Assembly (NCBI GenBank): GCA_030847615.1
Contig: JAUMIR010000002.1
Location: 117,002,309 to 117,066,308 of the forward strand
DNA: 64,000 bases
Direction of reading: 5' to 3'
DNA from: Gambelia wislizenii
Lineage: Eukaryota > Chordata > Lepidosauria > Squamata > Crotaphytidae
Shown: in pieces, positions 34,143 to 52,705 of the stretch
Layout of the letters: each line of letters starts with the position of its first letter
Numbering within the stretch: position 1 is the first letter of the stretch
Position numbers and translations under genes: made by a program
Notes under the pieces: model-generated
The model's database searches: none
Seen by the model: the letters and a program-made list of their open reading frames with translations, nothing else
What the model was told of the DNA's origin: nothing

Positions 34143-35243
34143 TGGATTTCCCAATCCTCTGGATCAGTTTTTTTGGGTATGGGGGTGGTGGTGTTGGGTG
34201 TTGGGGTGCAAAGGAGCATTGCTGATTCAGGCAGCAGAGGGATCTTGCAGAAGTACATCACTGGATTCTGACCACTGCCTGAGAAAATAATCTGCTAAGA
34301 ATAATTTTGGCATATATGTGTAGGGTAAGGAAATGGATCCGCTTAATCCTAACAAATAATGACTGCCCTCACAGCTAGGTTGCTACATGTTTGCTCAACA
34401 GGAAGACATGGCCAATTGTACTTTCCCTGTGCATGGCACAACAGTGAAACAGCAATGTCTGCTATCACCACACAGAACAATCCACATCTTGTTTTCATGT
34501 ATTTTCCTATATGAATTGCTTCCATTCTAAGAAATATGTGAACATGGAATCATGGCTTAATAATCCCTTAAGGTTTAAGCTGTAAACATTTTCCTGACAA
34601 ATCAAAAACAATGCTTCCCTGTTCAGACAAAAATTCTGCTAGTTGACAGCACTATCACTAGAACTAAAATAAAGCAGAGGAAAATGACCAAGAAAGAACA
34701 TGTGAAAAGCCTACACTCTTCACATAATACTCAGAAGACTCTGGGGTTTCTGCTCCTGAGGCCTGTACCACAGTAGGATTCATTTCTCTTAAACACACTG
34801 GACATAATCCAGGCAAGGTTAAGCAGTTTTACATCCTATTGAATTCTGTTAGAGTTAAGCCCACACATAAATCTCTTAACTTTAAAGTAAGCAGATTTAA
34901 ATGTGCTTAAGTGTAGCTAGATTTTGAACCTGCATTGCCTCAAGGAACCACCTACTCAGATAAAGCTTCACTGGAATTCTATGGTTTTCAGGAACACCTC
35001 TTCTATTAAAATGTAAAAGAGTAGAAACAAATGAATCCCCCTTAGACAAAATTAAATGCCAAAATAAAATGTTCCAGAACATCATATGTTAGATGCCTCA
35101 GTGCACTTTCACTGTAGGCCACACGTTCATCAATACGTATTTCAGAGAGGTACGCTTTGTTTTTGGTGTAAAGGTGAGCTGAACTCTGTTGGAGTTCCTA
35201 ATTGTTCTTTTTTTTTTTTAATCTTTATCATTTTCTCTTTTCT
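34143..35243. other. 3' flank of MAPKAPK3, probably its 3' UTR
   Basis: Immediately downstream (minus strand) of the MAPKAPK3 stop. No other gene is seen. An ATTAAA string at 35217-35222 is only about 20 nt past the stop and is unlikely to be used. Confidence 0.5.
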
Positions 35244-35402
35244 TCATTGGTTGTTACAGCCGGCAGAGGCTGAAGAGGTGCCTCCTTGTTTTTGCTTCTT
35301 GCGCCGTTTGTTGAGGAGACGGTTGTTGGAGGTTTTCAAATCTTTAATTTTTACTTGGTCGTAGTCCACTCTCATGGTTGCCAAGGCACTCGTCATTTCC
35401 TC
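35244..35402 (-). CDS. MAPKAPK3: MAPKAPK3 terminal coding exon: NES, NLS/p38-docking, stop
   Basis: This 159-nt exon follows acceptor tggctggcag and encodes 52 residues plus TGA. It begins EEMTSALATMRVDYDQVKIK, which in MK2/MK3 is the autoinhibitory helix overlapping the nuclear export signal (MTSALATMRV). It then has NNRLLNKRRKK, the basic cluster that serves as nuclear localisation signal and p38-docking site, and ends ...SAGCNNQ. This tail separates MK3 from MK2. No clear poly(A) signal can be assigned: candidate AATAAA complements cluster only in a (TTTA)n run near 33550-33590. Confidence 0.98.
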   Translation of the reverse strand, partial: EEMTSALATMRVDYDQVKIKDLKTSNNRLLNKRRKKQKQGGTSSASAGCNNQ

Positions 35403-35759
35403 CTGCCAGCCACAGAAAGGAAACAGTGAAATTGTGAGGAGGTCACGCCAATTACCACCATGCCCTGACAAAAACAAATCCCTCTATTTACTACCCTGAG
35501 CCAAGACTAAGAAATGTGTCCTCCTTCCCACCAGGGTTAGAGTACATACAATTCCCAGGCAGACTCTGTGAGTGGAGGACCAGGATGAAGGAATTCATAT
35601 GCACAATTTAAATTCTACATACTACTGACAAGTGGAGCAAACTGACCACTGTCAAATTAAGAACCCAATGCTATAAAAAAACATTTCCTCAAAGCAGTAT
35701 GCTTTTAACACTACACATATATTAATACATAGAATTTACTCTCTTCTTATGTACTAGAA

Positions 35760-35896
35760 CAGGGATGGGTGATTTTGACTCTTCAAATATTTTCTGGACT
35801 ACAGCTCCCATAATCCCTCACAACTGGCTGTGCTGACTAGGGGGTGATGGGAGTTGCTATCAAGAAATGTCTGGAGGGCCCACGTTGCCCACCCCC
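35760..35896. mobile_element. hAT-like palindromic MITE
   Basis: CAGGGATGGGTGATTTTGAC with internal GGACTACAGCTCCCAT...GATGGGAGTTG and end GGAGGGCCCACGTTGCCCAC. Inverted ends and the CAGGGxTGGG start are typical of small hAT MITEs. It lies in the intron between the last two MAPKAPK3 exons. Confidence 0.7.
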
Positions 35897-35965
35897 ATTA
35901 TATAGTCCAGCTTTAAATGAATATAGGAAAAATCTTAGGTTTTTTTTCTGTCCATTTAAGCCTCT

Positions 35966-36149
35966 ATCAAATCCCTGCTTGGCCACAGAAGCCCTCTGGG
36001 TGACCTTGAGCAAATCACACTCTCTCAGCCTCAGAGGAAGGCAAAGGCAAGCCCCCTCTGAACAAATTTCTGCCAAGAAAACCCTATGATAGGTCTGTGA
36101 TAGGGTCGCCATAAGTAAGGAATGACTTGAAGGTATAGAACAACAACAA
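35966..36149 (+). mobile_element. Sauria-like SINE, 5'-truncated, BovB-like tail
   Basis: Starts at the B-box side (TCAAATCCCTGCTTGGCCAC) and carries CACTCTCTCAGCCTCAGAGG and the GCCATAAGTAAGGAATGACT tail ending in CAACAACAA. Confidence 0.85.
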
Positions 36150-36834
<685 letters not shown>

Positions 36835-38306
36835 CTAAAGAAAAGCAAAGAAGCAGCAAGGTAGAAAAATTACTTTGATAACAGAATACTTCCACATAAA
36901 CACTATTCTTTTTCTGATAAGATGATTTTAAGTCTTTTTTTAAAAAATAGAAATATCTCCAAAGCAACATGAGAGGGAAGATATACTTGTCTTAAGCATG
37001 GTTGTGTTTTTAATGTGACAGAAATATGCACACTTTGCAAAGAACTGTAGATACAGTATTTCCAAAAGACTGGAGGGGTACATGTTTGGAACCCCACAGA
37101 AGGAAAATATGATAGGGGAATGTAAATCTGAAGTAGGAAAACACTAGAAAGAGAAAGGATGAAGTGTCCCCTTCTCCCTCTCACTGCCTCTCTGCTTTCA
37201 AATTAGCTCTTCCCTTGAAAATACTCTAGCCTAGCAATGTGTTTCTGTATAACCATACATTTAGTCCTCACTCTGAAAAAGATCTAGATCCTCCAGCTCC
37301 CAGCTGGAGAACAGACATATGAGGGATAAGCCGCTCGGTGCCTTTCAGATGTTTTGTACTACAATTCGCATTATCCCTCAGTAGGCTTCACTGATTGGGG
37401 CTTATGGGAGATGTAGTCCAAAACATCTAGAGGTAGCAGGTGACCCATCCCTATTCATAGCAGCTGATACAATCTAGACTGACTGCAGCAGAAGTGATCT
37501 TGGACAGCTGACTGTAGAAGGAAAGCAAGCCAGATGTTGAGGGAAAAGACCAACTCAAGTAAAATGGAATATCTAAGCATTCTTTTTAGTCTACAACAAC
37601 TTGAGGTCTTGGTAGTATTTTCTCATTTGGGTGATTTTTAATCACGCATTTTTACATGTGCTAAGTATTATTTTTCCACTTCTAACATTTACTATAGGAT
37701 TTTCTGGCTGGGTTTTCCCTGTTACTAGGTTGGTCTTGGCTAGATCTAATAGGACTGGGCCCAGACGGACACAACATCAGGATTCACAGGCAAAAATTAA
37801 GGAGAGGGAAGAGTACAAGGGATCAGAAAAACTACAATGAACATGCATGTAGGCAAACATGGTATCCTGTCTTTTCAAATGAGTAAGGCATTGAGGTCTC
37901 ATCGACCTTTCAATAGTGATAATCTAAAGATGTCTATACTGGTAAGTTAAAATAAAAGCACCAGACCTGCTCAAATTTGTTTGACGGATGGGAATAAACT
38001 GAAAAAAAAATTTAACCAGAACTACTGAAGGAATAAAGACTATTATTGTCTTTTCCTATACTGGTGTTGTGTTTTTCCACCCACAAAGTGATTTCAAACT
38101 TGACTGGACTGCTCCACACCCACGCTAGAACTTTGGGAGCTGTAATTGGCTCCCAAGGATAGTGGTCAAGAATAGCATGAGCAGTATTCCTGGTTGTCTC
38201 ACAGTACCTACAGTTCCAAAGTCTCTTTGGATGAAAGGGTAGCCTTATTAAAGAAGTGATTAACACATATATGCCGCATTATTTATTTATTTATTTATTC
38301 CTTCAA
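36835..38306. other. MAPKAPK3 intron, mostly unique
   Basis: Apart from the hAT-like MITE at 37331-37451 and an (ATTT)n run at 38278-38300, nothing was recognised. Confidence 0.6.
37331..37451. mobile_element. hAT-like palindromic MITE
   Basis: TTTCAGATGTTTTGTACTAC pairs with GTAGTCCAAAACATCTAGAG about 60 nt later; same family as the copy at 35760. Confidence 0.65.
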
Positions 38307-39062
38307 TCATAAAATCATAGAGATGGAAGGGGCCCTATGGGCCATCAGGTCCAACCTCCAGCTCAATGCAGGATCTGGCTAAAGCATCCCCAGCAGGTAG
38401 CTGTCCAGCCTCTTTCTGAAGACATCCAGAGAAGCAGACCCCACCACCTCTCTATAGGCAATTGGTTCCATTGCTGAACTGCTCTCACTGCCAAGAAGTT
38501 CCTTCTAATGTTCAACTGAAATCTACCCTCTTGTAACTTAAAACCATTAGACCTAGTTCTACCTTCCGAGGCAGCAGATAACAAGCCTGCATCTTCCTCG
38601 TTGTGGCAGCCCTTGAGGTATTTAAGAAGTATGATCATTTCATCCCAGTCTTCTCTTCACCAAGCTGAACATGCCCAGCTCCTTCAACCTCTCCTCTTGT
38701 TCTACATACGTCTTATCACCATTGCCCGTCTCTGAACTCACTTCAACCTGTCTATATCCTTCTTAAAATGAGGCACCCAGAACTGAACACAGTATAGTTC
38801 GGGGGTTTGGTTCCTGGACTTACTGCGGAAATCGGAAAACGTAGATAACCCTATTAAAATAATAGGACCTGCTTAAAAATACCATAGAGTTGCATTGGAG
38901 GACTTAGAAGATGTCTTAGAGAGGATGCCTCTCTAGGCATTTTCTAGGAAGACTCTATGGTACATGTTCCCGTTTTGTGTCGCACGGATAACTGAAACCA
39001 TGGATATTGATTCTGTGGATACAGGGGTCCGACTGCACTCCAGACAAGGCCCGACCAGCACA
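38307..39062 (-). mobile_element. CR1 LINE of a divergent subfamily, split by a Tigger-like MITE
   Basis: The 3' end TCATAAAATCATAGAGATGG is followed by a CR1 tail with distinct wording (GGATCTGGCTAAAGCATCCC; GCAGATAACAAGCCTGCATC). The sequence reaches CCCAGAACTGAACACAGTA at 38794 and resumes CTCCAGACAAGGCCCGACCA at 39038, interrupted by 38795-39035. Confidence 0.88.
38795..39035. mobile_element. Tigger-like MITE inserted in CR1
   Basis: A 241-bp element between TA and CA (degraded TA duplication). It begins TAGTTCGGGGGTTTGGTTCC and ends GATACAGGGGTCCGACTG, so it lies inverted relative to the copies at 10293 and 55525. Confidence 0.78.
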
Positions 39063-39367
39063 TATACTGCTAGCCATATCAAAGCAACATTGTACTCTTG
39101 CTACAATGTTCACAGGTCCTTTATGGAAATCTATGATGTGCATTCTTAGGGAACACATCTTCACAGACATACCTGACAAGAATTCTTGCATGAGAAAATA
39201 CTAGCAGGTGAATGGTACATGGAACAACTATTGTATTAGTGATGTACTGACATGTAGAACTTGAAACCTATAGATAATGAGGGGATGTGGAAATAAATAT
39301 ATTTTTAATTGTTGAAATGTTTTTTTATTTGATGAATCTGATTTTATGAATTCTAATAACTTTATGA

Positions 39368-39594
39368 CAGCCAGTGTTTTGTAGTGGTTTGAGTGTTGGA
39401 CTATGACCCTGAAGAAAAGGGTTTGAATCCCTGTTCGGCCATGGAAAGCCACTAGGTGATCTTGGGCAAGCCACACTCTCTCAGCCTCAGAGGAAGGCAA
39501 AGGCAACCCCCCCTGAACAACTCCTGCCAAGAAAATTCTATTGCCCTAAGGGTTGCCATAAGTTGGAAACAACTTGAAGGCACACAACAACAAC
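39368..39594 (+). mobile_element. Sauria-like SINE, full length
   Basis: tRNA-like head CAGCCAGTGTTTTGTAGTGG with A box, B box GGGTTTGAATCCCTGTTC, then the BovB-like tail GAGGAAGGCAAAGGCAACC...GCCATAAGTTGGAAACAACT ending CACACAACAACAAC. In the 8.5-kb MAPKAPK3 intron. Confidence 0.9.
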
Positions 39595-39690
39595 TTTATA
39601 GACTTTGTTCATAACTGATAATTATTTTACTTTGTTAGCTGCCAGATATAATTTTTAGTAGAAAGTCATGACATAGACTAAATAAATTCT

Positions 39691-39909
39691 TGTTCTTGTG
39701 TGCCTTCAAATTGTTTCCAAATTCTGGTGACCCTATCATGGGATTGTCTTGGCATGATGTGTTCTGTGCAATCATGTTGGGGGTATGGGGTTGCCTTTGC
39801 CTTCCTCTGAGGCTTAGAGAGGGTGACTTGCCTTGGCTGAGTGGGGATTCAAACCCTGGTTTCCAGAGTCGTAGTTCAATGCCCAAACCACTATGCAATG
39901 CTGACTCTC
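39691..39909 (-). mobile_element. Sauria-like SINE, minus orientation, with TSD
   Basis: The inverse of the copy at 39368: TGTGCCTTCAAATTGTTTCC at the left (tail) and CCACTATGCAATGCTGACTC at the right (head). Flanking TAAATAAAT on both sides suggests a 9-bp target-site duplication. Confidence 0.87.
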
Positions 39910-40101
39910 TAAATAAATAAAAGGGGAGAAGAATCAATATTCTACTCTGCCTAAGTTAATTTGAATACCCAAAAGAGATAAAATATTTAAAATAAATTAC
40001 TTTAAGGAAGTCGTGGAATTCCTCACCCTACAGCTCATAATGCAAAAGTCTTAGCCATATAGTTTGGGAGGGCTCAGGAAAAAGAACTTGTTTTTGGTAT
40101 A

Positions 40102-40457
40102 CAGAAGCCCCCCTGTATCCACTGATTCGCCAACTGTGGATTTAATTCCATGGTTGGTAATGAGGGGGAGAAGGGAGGGGGAGGTGGGATCTTGCCTCCT
40201 CCTCCCTTCCCCTGGGATGGCTCTGTTTGTGGCGGGGCCATGGTGGGGGCAAATGGGGAAGGGAGGAGGCAGGAGTGATCGTGCTTGCCCCCTCCTTCCT
40301 CCTGGGAGACCTCCGGTCATGGTGGGGCCATGGCGGGGCGAAGGGGAAAGGAGTGATTGTGCAGCAGCAGCAGAGTGGTGGGTGGCATTCGCTATTATTC
40401 AAAGAATTCACCATCGGGGGGGGGGGCAAATCCCCAGCAGATACAGGGGTGCTACTG
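40102..40457. mobile_element. Tigger-like MITE with expanded GC-rich interior
   Basis: A 356-bp element flanked by TA. It starts CAGAAGCCCCCCTGTATCC and ends GATACAGGGGTGCTACTG. The interior is GC-rich (GGTGGGGCCATGGCGGGGCG) with a direct repeat of GTGGxGGGGCCATGGxGGGG. Open frames here (40064-40618) are by-products. Confidence 0.75.
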
Positions 40458-40502
40458 TAGTGCTAATTCTGTTCTCAATGTGCCCTACACCTGGGGAAGT
40501 AG

Positions 40503-41549
40503 CATCACAGAATCACAGAGTTGGAAGAGACCACAAGGGCCATCCAGTCCAACCCCCTGCCATGCAGGAATGCACAATCAAAGCACTCCTGACAGATGGC
40601 CACCCACCCTCTGTTTAAAAACCTCCAAGGAAGGAGACTCCACCACACCCCGAGGCAGCGTATTCCACTGCCAAACTGACACGGTAGCACACTGGTACTT
40701 CTGAGCATATCAAGAGGTCCAGGCAGCAAAAGTTGTTGTAGCAGAGTTGCATTCATCCAGGCAGAGAAATGAGCACACAGGCGCAGGCTTGTGTCTAAAC
40801 TACTTCACTTTACTAGAACTTAATATGGTGATATTTACATTGAATCTGAGACTCCTCTTATATAGACTACATATCACAGCTCAATGTACAGTGCAGTCCT
40901 GTCACTGCAAAGTCCAGAAAGAACTATATAGACACAGAGCAAAACTCAATAATATGGAGACAGTGGTTCCCCACATAGTCTCTCACAGAGATAAGGCTTC
41001 CAGCCTTCTCACTCCCTATGCCAGCATAATCAAGATATTCTAGTCAGCTGCATTTAGCTTTCTCATTACTGGCTGCTGAAGGTGTGACATGTCATACTTG
41101 CTCTTTACAGTATAAATTTCTGGGTTGAATATCCCAGTACCCTGACACCAACAGCTCTTACTGTAAGGAAGATCTTCCTAATGTTTAGGTGGAATCACTT
41201 TTCCTATAGTTTGAATCCATTGATTCTAGTCTCTGGAGCAGCAGAAAACAAGCTTGCTCCATCCTCAGTATGACATCTCTTCAAATATTTAAACATGGCT
41301 ATCATATCACCTCTTAACCTTCTCTTCTCCAGGCTAAATGTACCCAGCTCCCTGAGCTACTCCTCACGGGGCATGGCTTCCAGACCTCCCACTATTTTGG
41401 TTGCCCTCCTCTGAACACATTCCAGCTTGTCAATATCCTTCTTGAATTGTGGTGCACAGAACTGGACACAGTATTCCAGGTGAGGTCTGACCAAAGCAGA
41501 ATAGAGTGGCAATAATAATTCCCTCGATCGAGACACTATACTCCTATAG
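40503..41549 (-). mobile_element. CR1 LINE 3' part, split by a solo LTR
   Basis: The canonical 3' end at 40503 (TCACAGAATCACAGAGTTGG) runs to CCACTGCCAAAC at 40676 and resumes CAACAGCTCTTACTGTAAGG at 41149. It runs through the RT C-terminal region to 41549, where it stops at ACTATACTCCTATA. Confidence 0.9.
40677..41147 (-). mobile_element. Solo LTR of an LTR retrotransposon inserted in CR1
   Basis: A 471-bp insert. On the minus strand it starts TGTCAGGGTACTGGG and ends GTGCTACCGTGTCA, with TG...CA ends and short inverted repeats. It has a TATA-like CTATATAAGAGGAG about mid-length on the minus strand. The flanks CAAAC/CCAAC fit an imperfect 5-bp target duplication. There are no internal genes, so it is a recombined solo LTR. 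Family unknown. Confidence 0.75.
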
Positions 41550-42130
41550 AAAGGATCACTTTAAGACAGCCATGTCTGCATTTTGTGCAAGATTGCTTTT
41601 TCATGTAGTAAACAGCAGCAAAAATGTTGTGCAAAATCAGCAATGTTGCACAACAAAACTATGTGTGGCTGCAGCTTCAATCAGCCCAAGTTTCTTTTCC
41701 TACTGAGTGACATCTGGGAGCTCTACTATCAAACTGGCAAAGGCTGCAGCCATGACGTCGAATGCTTCACTGCATTGTTTGTATGGGGATATAGTGTGCA
41801 ATTTGCATTTTCTGCAATTCTCCAAGGATATATTGAAAAACAATGTAAGCAGGTGAGGGTTCCCCCCCCCCTTGGGAAGCTGTGCAGTTTTCTGTGCATA
41901 GTAAAAAAAAAAAAACGACTTGAGTGTAGGTTTCGACTGCAAAGCTGCACAGTTTCTCAAATCTTGCACAGTTCTCAAAAACTGCATTTATTTTGTGGTG
42001 GGAACAAAACAAGTTGCTGCAATTTTCCGGAAGTTTTGACATGCCTTTTTTCTTCCCACTTAAGTTTCTTGAGGGGGTCAGGAACTCCAAATTTGACCCC
42101 TGTCAGGAAACTGACAAATTTCTATGCCTA
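41550..42130. other. Unassigned insert between two CR1 segments
   Basis: Rich in TGCA-containing short inverted motifs (GCTGTGCAGTTTTCTGTGCA; TGCAAAGCTGCACAG) with C10 and A13 runs. The long open frame (41583-42131) has no recognisable domain. Possibly a MITE whose ends I could not define. Confidence 0.45.
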
Positions 42131-42830
42131 GTTCTTAATGATCAACACATCTTGTTCTAAATGCTCATAGACTGTTTAATGCTCTGTTCTTTCCTGGTAT
42201 TGACATCAAGCTGACTGGTTTAGTTGCCCAGGTCCTTTCTCCACGCTCCTGAAGATGGGAACAACATGCAGGGACTTCACCTGTTCACCAAGAAGTCTCA
42301 AAGATTATACAGAGAAATTAAATATGTAATTCCCTTTAGTACTTTTGGATGCAGATCATCTGGCCTCACACAGCTGAATTCATTTAAAGTAGCTAGATGT
42401 TCCTGTGCCACTTTTATTTTGGGCTGCAACCATTTTTTTTCCTATTTTCATGAGGCTGAGTACTTTTTTCCTTTTGGAAAGAGACAAAGGCAAAGTAGGT
42501 GTTGAGCAGTTCCATTTTTTCCTCTGTCACATTTGCCATCTTCTCCAACGTACCTTCCATTTTCTTGTTCTTCCTCTAGCTCTGTACATAACCAGACCTC
42601 CTTTTTATTACTGTTAACTTCTTTTACAATCTGGAGCTCCTTCTGAGCTTTAGCCTTCCTGACTTTCTTCCTACAAATATTGACAATTTGTCTGTACTCT
42701 TCCTTGGTGATTTGCCCCTTCTTTCATTTCTTGTAATTCTTAACTCATTTGCCCCCCTCCCACTTTTCATTCTCACTGTAATTGTTTTTGATTGTGTCAT
42801 CAATATTTCCTTTTAAATCCAGTAGTGGCT
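42131..42830 (-). mobile_element. Old CR1 fragment (endonuclease-RT linker and RT start)
   Basis: The plus strand carries degraded complements of CR1 wording seen at 26340-26780, for example CTTCCTTGGTGATTTGCCCC and GACATCAAGCTGACTGG. More divergent than the neighbouring CR1 and from a non-adjacent ORF2 region. Confidence 0.7.
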
Positions 42831-45534
<2,704 letters not shown>

Positions 45535-45740
45535 TTAGAAAATAATTTTACACCTACACACAGCTCTGGAACATATACATTATCTTATTTAATGACAATC
45601 TGCAGAGGGAGCAAAAATATGAAGGAGGAGAAAGAGAAAATTGTACAGAGTTCAACAGAACCATAAAACTGAGTGGGGGAACGTACTCTTTGCTGCTGGT
45701 GGCTCTCTTGGAGAAACTGTCATACATTAGAGACAGAAGC

Positions 45741-45850
45741 TATGGGGCCCTCCAGATGTTGAACTGCAACTCTCAGCAGCCTGAGACAGCACAGCTCATG
45801 GTAAGAAATGCTGGGAGTTGCAGTTCAATGACATCTGAAGGGCCATATGA
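45741..45850. mobile_element. hAT-like palindromic MITE
   Basis: TATGGGGCCCTCCAGATGTT pairs with ACATCTGAAGGGCCATA at the other end, and GAACTGCAACTC with GAGTTGCAGTTC inside. Confidence 0.75.
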
Positions 45851-46025
45851 TACTCACCCCTGTTTAAGGTTCACATTTGACACATCAATCCTACTCACAA
45901 AAGGAAGTTCCACTTAGGTTAAATAGGATTTGCTGCTTCCATGTACGTAGGCTTAGATTAAAATAGTTCATATTGCCTCTTACAAAGTTTCTCTGATGTC
46001 TAGTCCCATAATATATATGTGAGTA

Positions 46026-46255
46026 CAGCCAGCGTGGTGCAGTGGTTTGAGTGATGGACTAGGATTCTGGAGACCAGGGTTCAAAACCCCACTCACCCAT
46101 TGAAACACACTGGGTAACCATGGGCAAGTTACACTCTCTCAGCCTCAGAGGAAGGCAAAGGCAAGCCCCCACTGAACAAATCTTGCCAAGAAAACCCTGT
46201 AATAGGATCACCTTAAGGTTGCCATAAGATGGAAACAAATTGAAGGCACACAACT
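46026..46255 (+). mobile_element. Sauria-like SINE, full length
   Basis: Head AGCCAGCGTGGTGCAGTGGT, B box AGGGTTCAAAACCCC, shared tail GAGGAAGGCAAAGGCAAGCC to GAAGGCACACAAC, followed by an (ACC)n run. Lies in the intron between MAPKAPK3 exons at 45407 and 48070. Confidence 0.9.
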
Positions 46256-46279
46256 ACCACCACCACCACCACCACCACA
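46254..46279. repeat. (ACC)n microsatellite in a SINE tail
   Basis: About eight ACC units grown from the CAAC-type SINE tail. Confidence 0.9.
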
Positions 46280-48229
<1,950 letters not shown>

Positions 48230-48477
48230 TTAAACAGGAAATCACCACACCTTCCCTCCTCCCTGGTCTCATGTAGAGTCACAGATGGCTGTTCATTATT
48301 CTGATGTAGTGAGTAATAACCCAGTGACTAATTTCTCTTAGTGCAGCTTAAATGAAAATACTGTTAAGGTACCATTGGTATTAGGAATGGGTGTGGGTTG
48401 GGAAACAAAGCAACTGCTCATACCTGACACATCAAGAGCTTTGCTTTATTATTCCCCCCCCCCCCATTTCACACTTA

Positions 48478-49491
<1,014 letters not shown>

Positions 49492-49769
49492 TTAATAGTA
49501 AGCTCTGTTCCTTTCTTCTAGGTAGACAGGTAAAGTACCCAGAGCCAAGCTTGTGCTTTTGTTTCAGCAGATTACAAGGTGGTCATCCTGATTTTAAATC
49601 AACATTAGATCTTCTTTGATATGCCTTTTAAAAATGCTCTGGGCTCCCAAATTATTGAATATACAGAAGATACTTGGGTTCCTGACTCCTGCTTCTTTCA
49701 CACTTCAAATGGGAAGAAGCTATTTTATATCTGTGTAGTAACATGGCCTGCATAAGTCTGCTCTTGCCT

Positions 49770-50297
49770 AGGTTTTCCGTGGTTTTTTTCTGGGCTGTGA
49801 GGCCATGTTCTTGAAGAGTTTATTCCTGACGTTTTGCCTGCATCTGTGGCTGGCATCTTCAGAGAATGGTTGGGTAGGTGTGTGTGTGTGGGTTTATATA
49901 CTGTGAGCCCCTGTTGGGAAGGATATGTAAATTTGTGTATTTGAATGGCTAGTTCCTGGGGTGAGATATGCAAGGAGGATTAGTGTCTGTTTGGCTAATG
50001 GTTGGCTAACGGTCCATTGTCTACTGGAAATCCCCATCCCTCAGTGGAATTCATTTGCATGTGCTGAGTTTTGATTTTAGTGCTTTTCACTAATCCTCCT
50101 TGCACATCTCCACCCAGAAACTAGCCATTCAAATACACAAATGTACATATCCTCCCCAACAGGGGTTCACAGTATAAACTCCAGACTCCTACCCAACCAT
50201 TCTCTGAAGATGCCAGCCACAGATGCAGGCGAAATGTCAGAAAGAAACTCTTCCAGAACATGGCCTCACAGCCCGGAAAAACACCCACAGAAAACCT
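49770..50297. mobile_element. Long inverted repeat (foldback), Penelope-like terminal repeats
   Basis: Arms 49770-49985 and 50088-50297 are reverse complements with moderate divergence, separated by 102 nt. Matching blocks include GGCTGTGAGGCCATGTTC / GAACATGGCCTCACAGCC and CTTCAGAGAATGGTTGGGTA / TACCCAACCATTCTCTGAAG. The right-arm wording (GAAGATGCCAGCCACAGATG...GAACATGGCC) is what I recall from the 3' ends and terminal repeats of vertebrate Penelope-like elements, so the two arms may be head-to-head terminal repeats. It occupies over half of the 973-nt intron. Confidence 0.7.
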
Positions 50298-50356
50298 ATG
50301 GATGCCGGCCGTGAAAGCCTTCGACTTCAACTCTTGCCATTTGCTTCTATTGTTCA

Positions 50357-52672
<2,316 letters not shown>

Positions 52673-52702
52673 TCCTCCTCCTCCTCCTCTTCTTCTTCTT
52701 CT
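52673..52702. repeat. (CTC)n(TTC)n microsatellite
   Basis: Pyrimidine-only triplet run next to the L2 3' end. Confidence 0.92.
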
Positions 52703-52705
52703 TGT

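Noticed and set aside
40064..40618. 184-codon plus-strand open frame
   Set aside because: Spans a Tigger-like MITE and the start of a CR1 copy; no conserved domain.
41583..42131. 182-codon plus-strand open frame
   Set aside because: In an unassigned repeat-like insert between CR1 pieces; no recognisable motif, and overlapping open frames in other phases.
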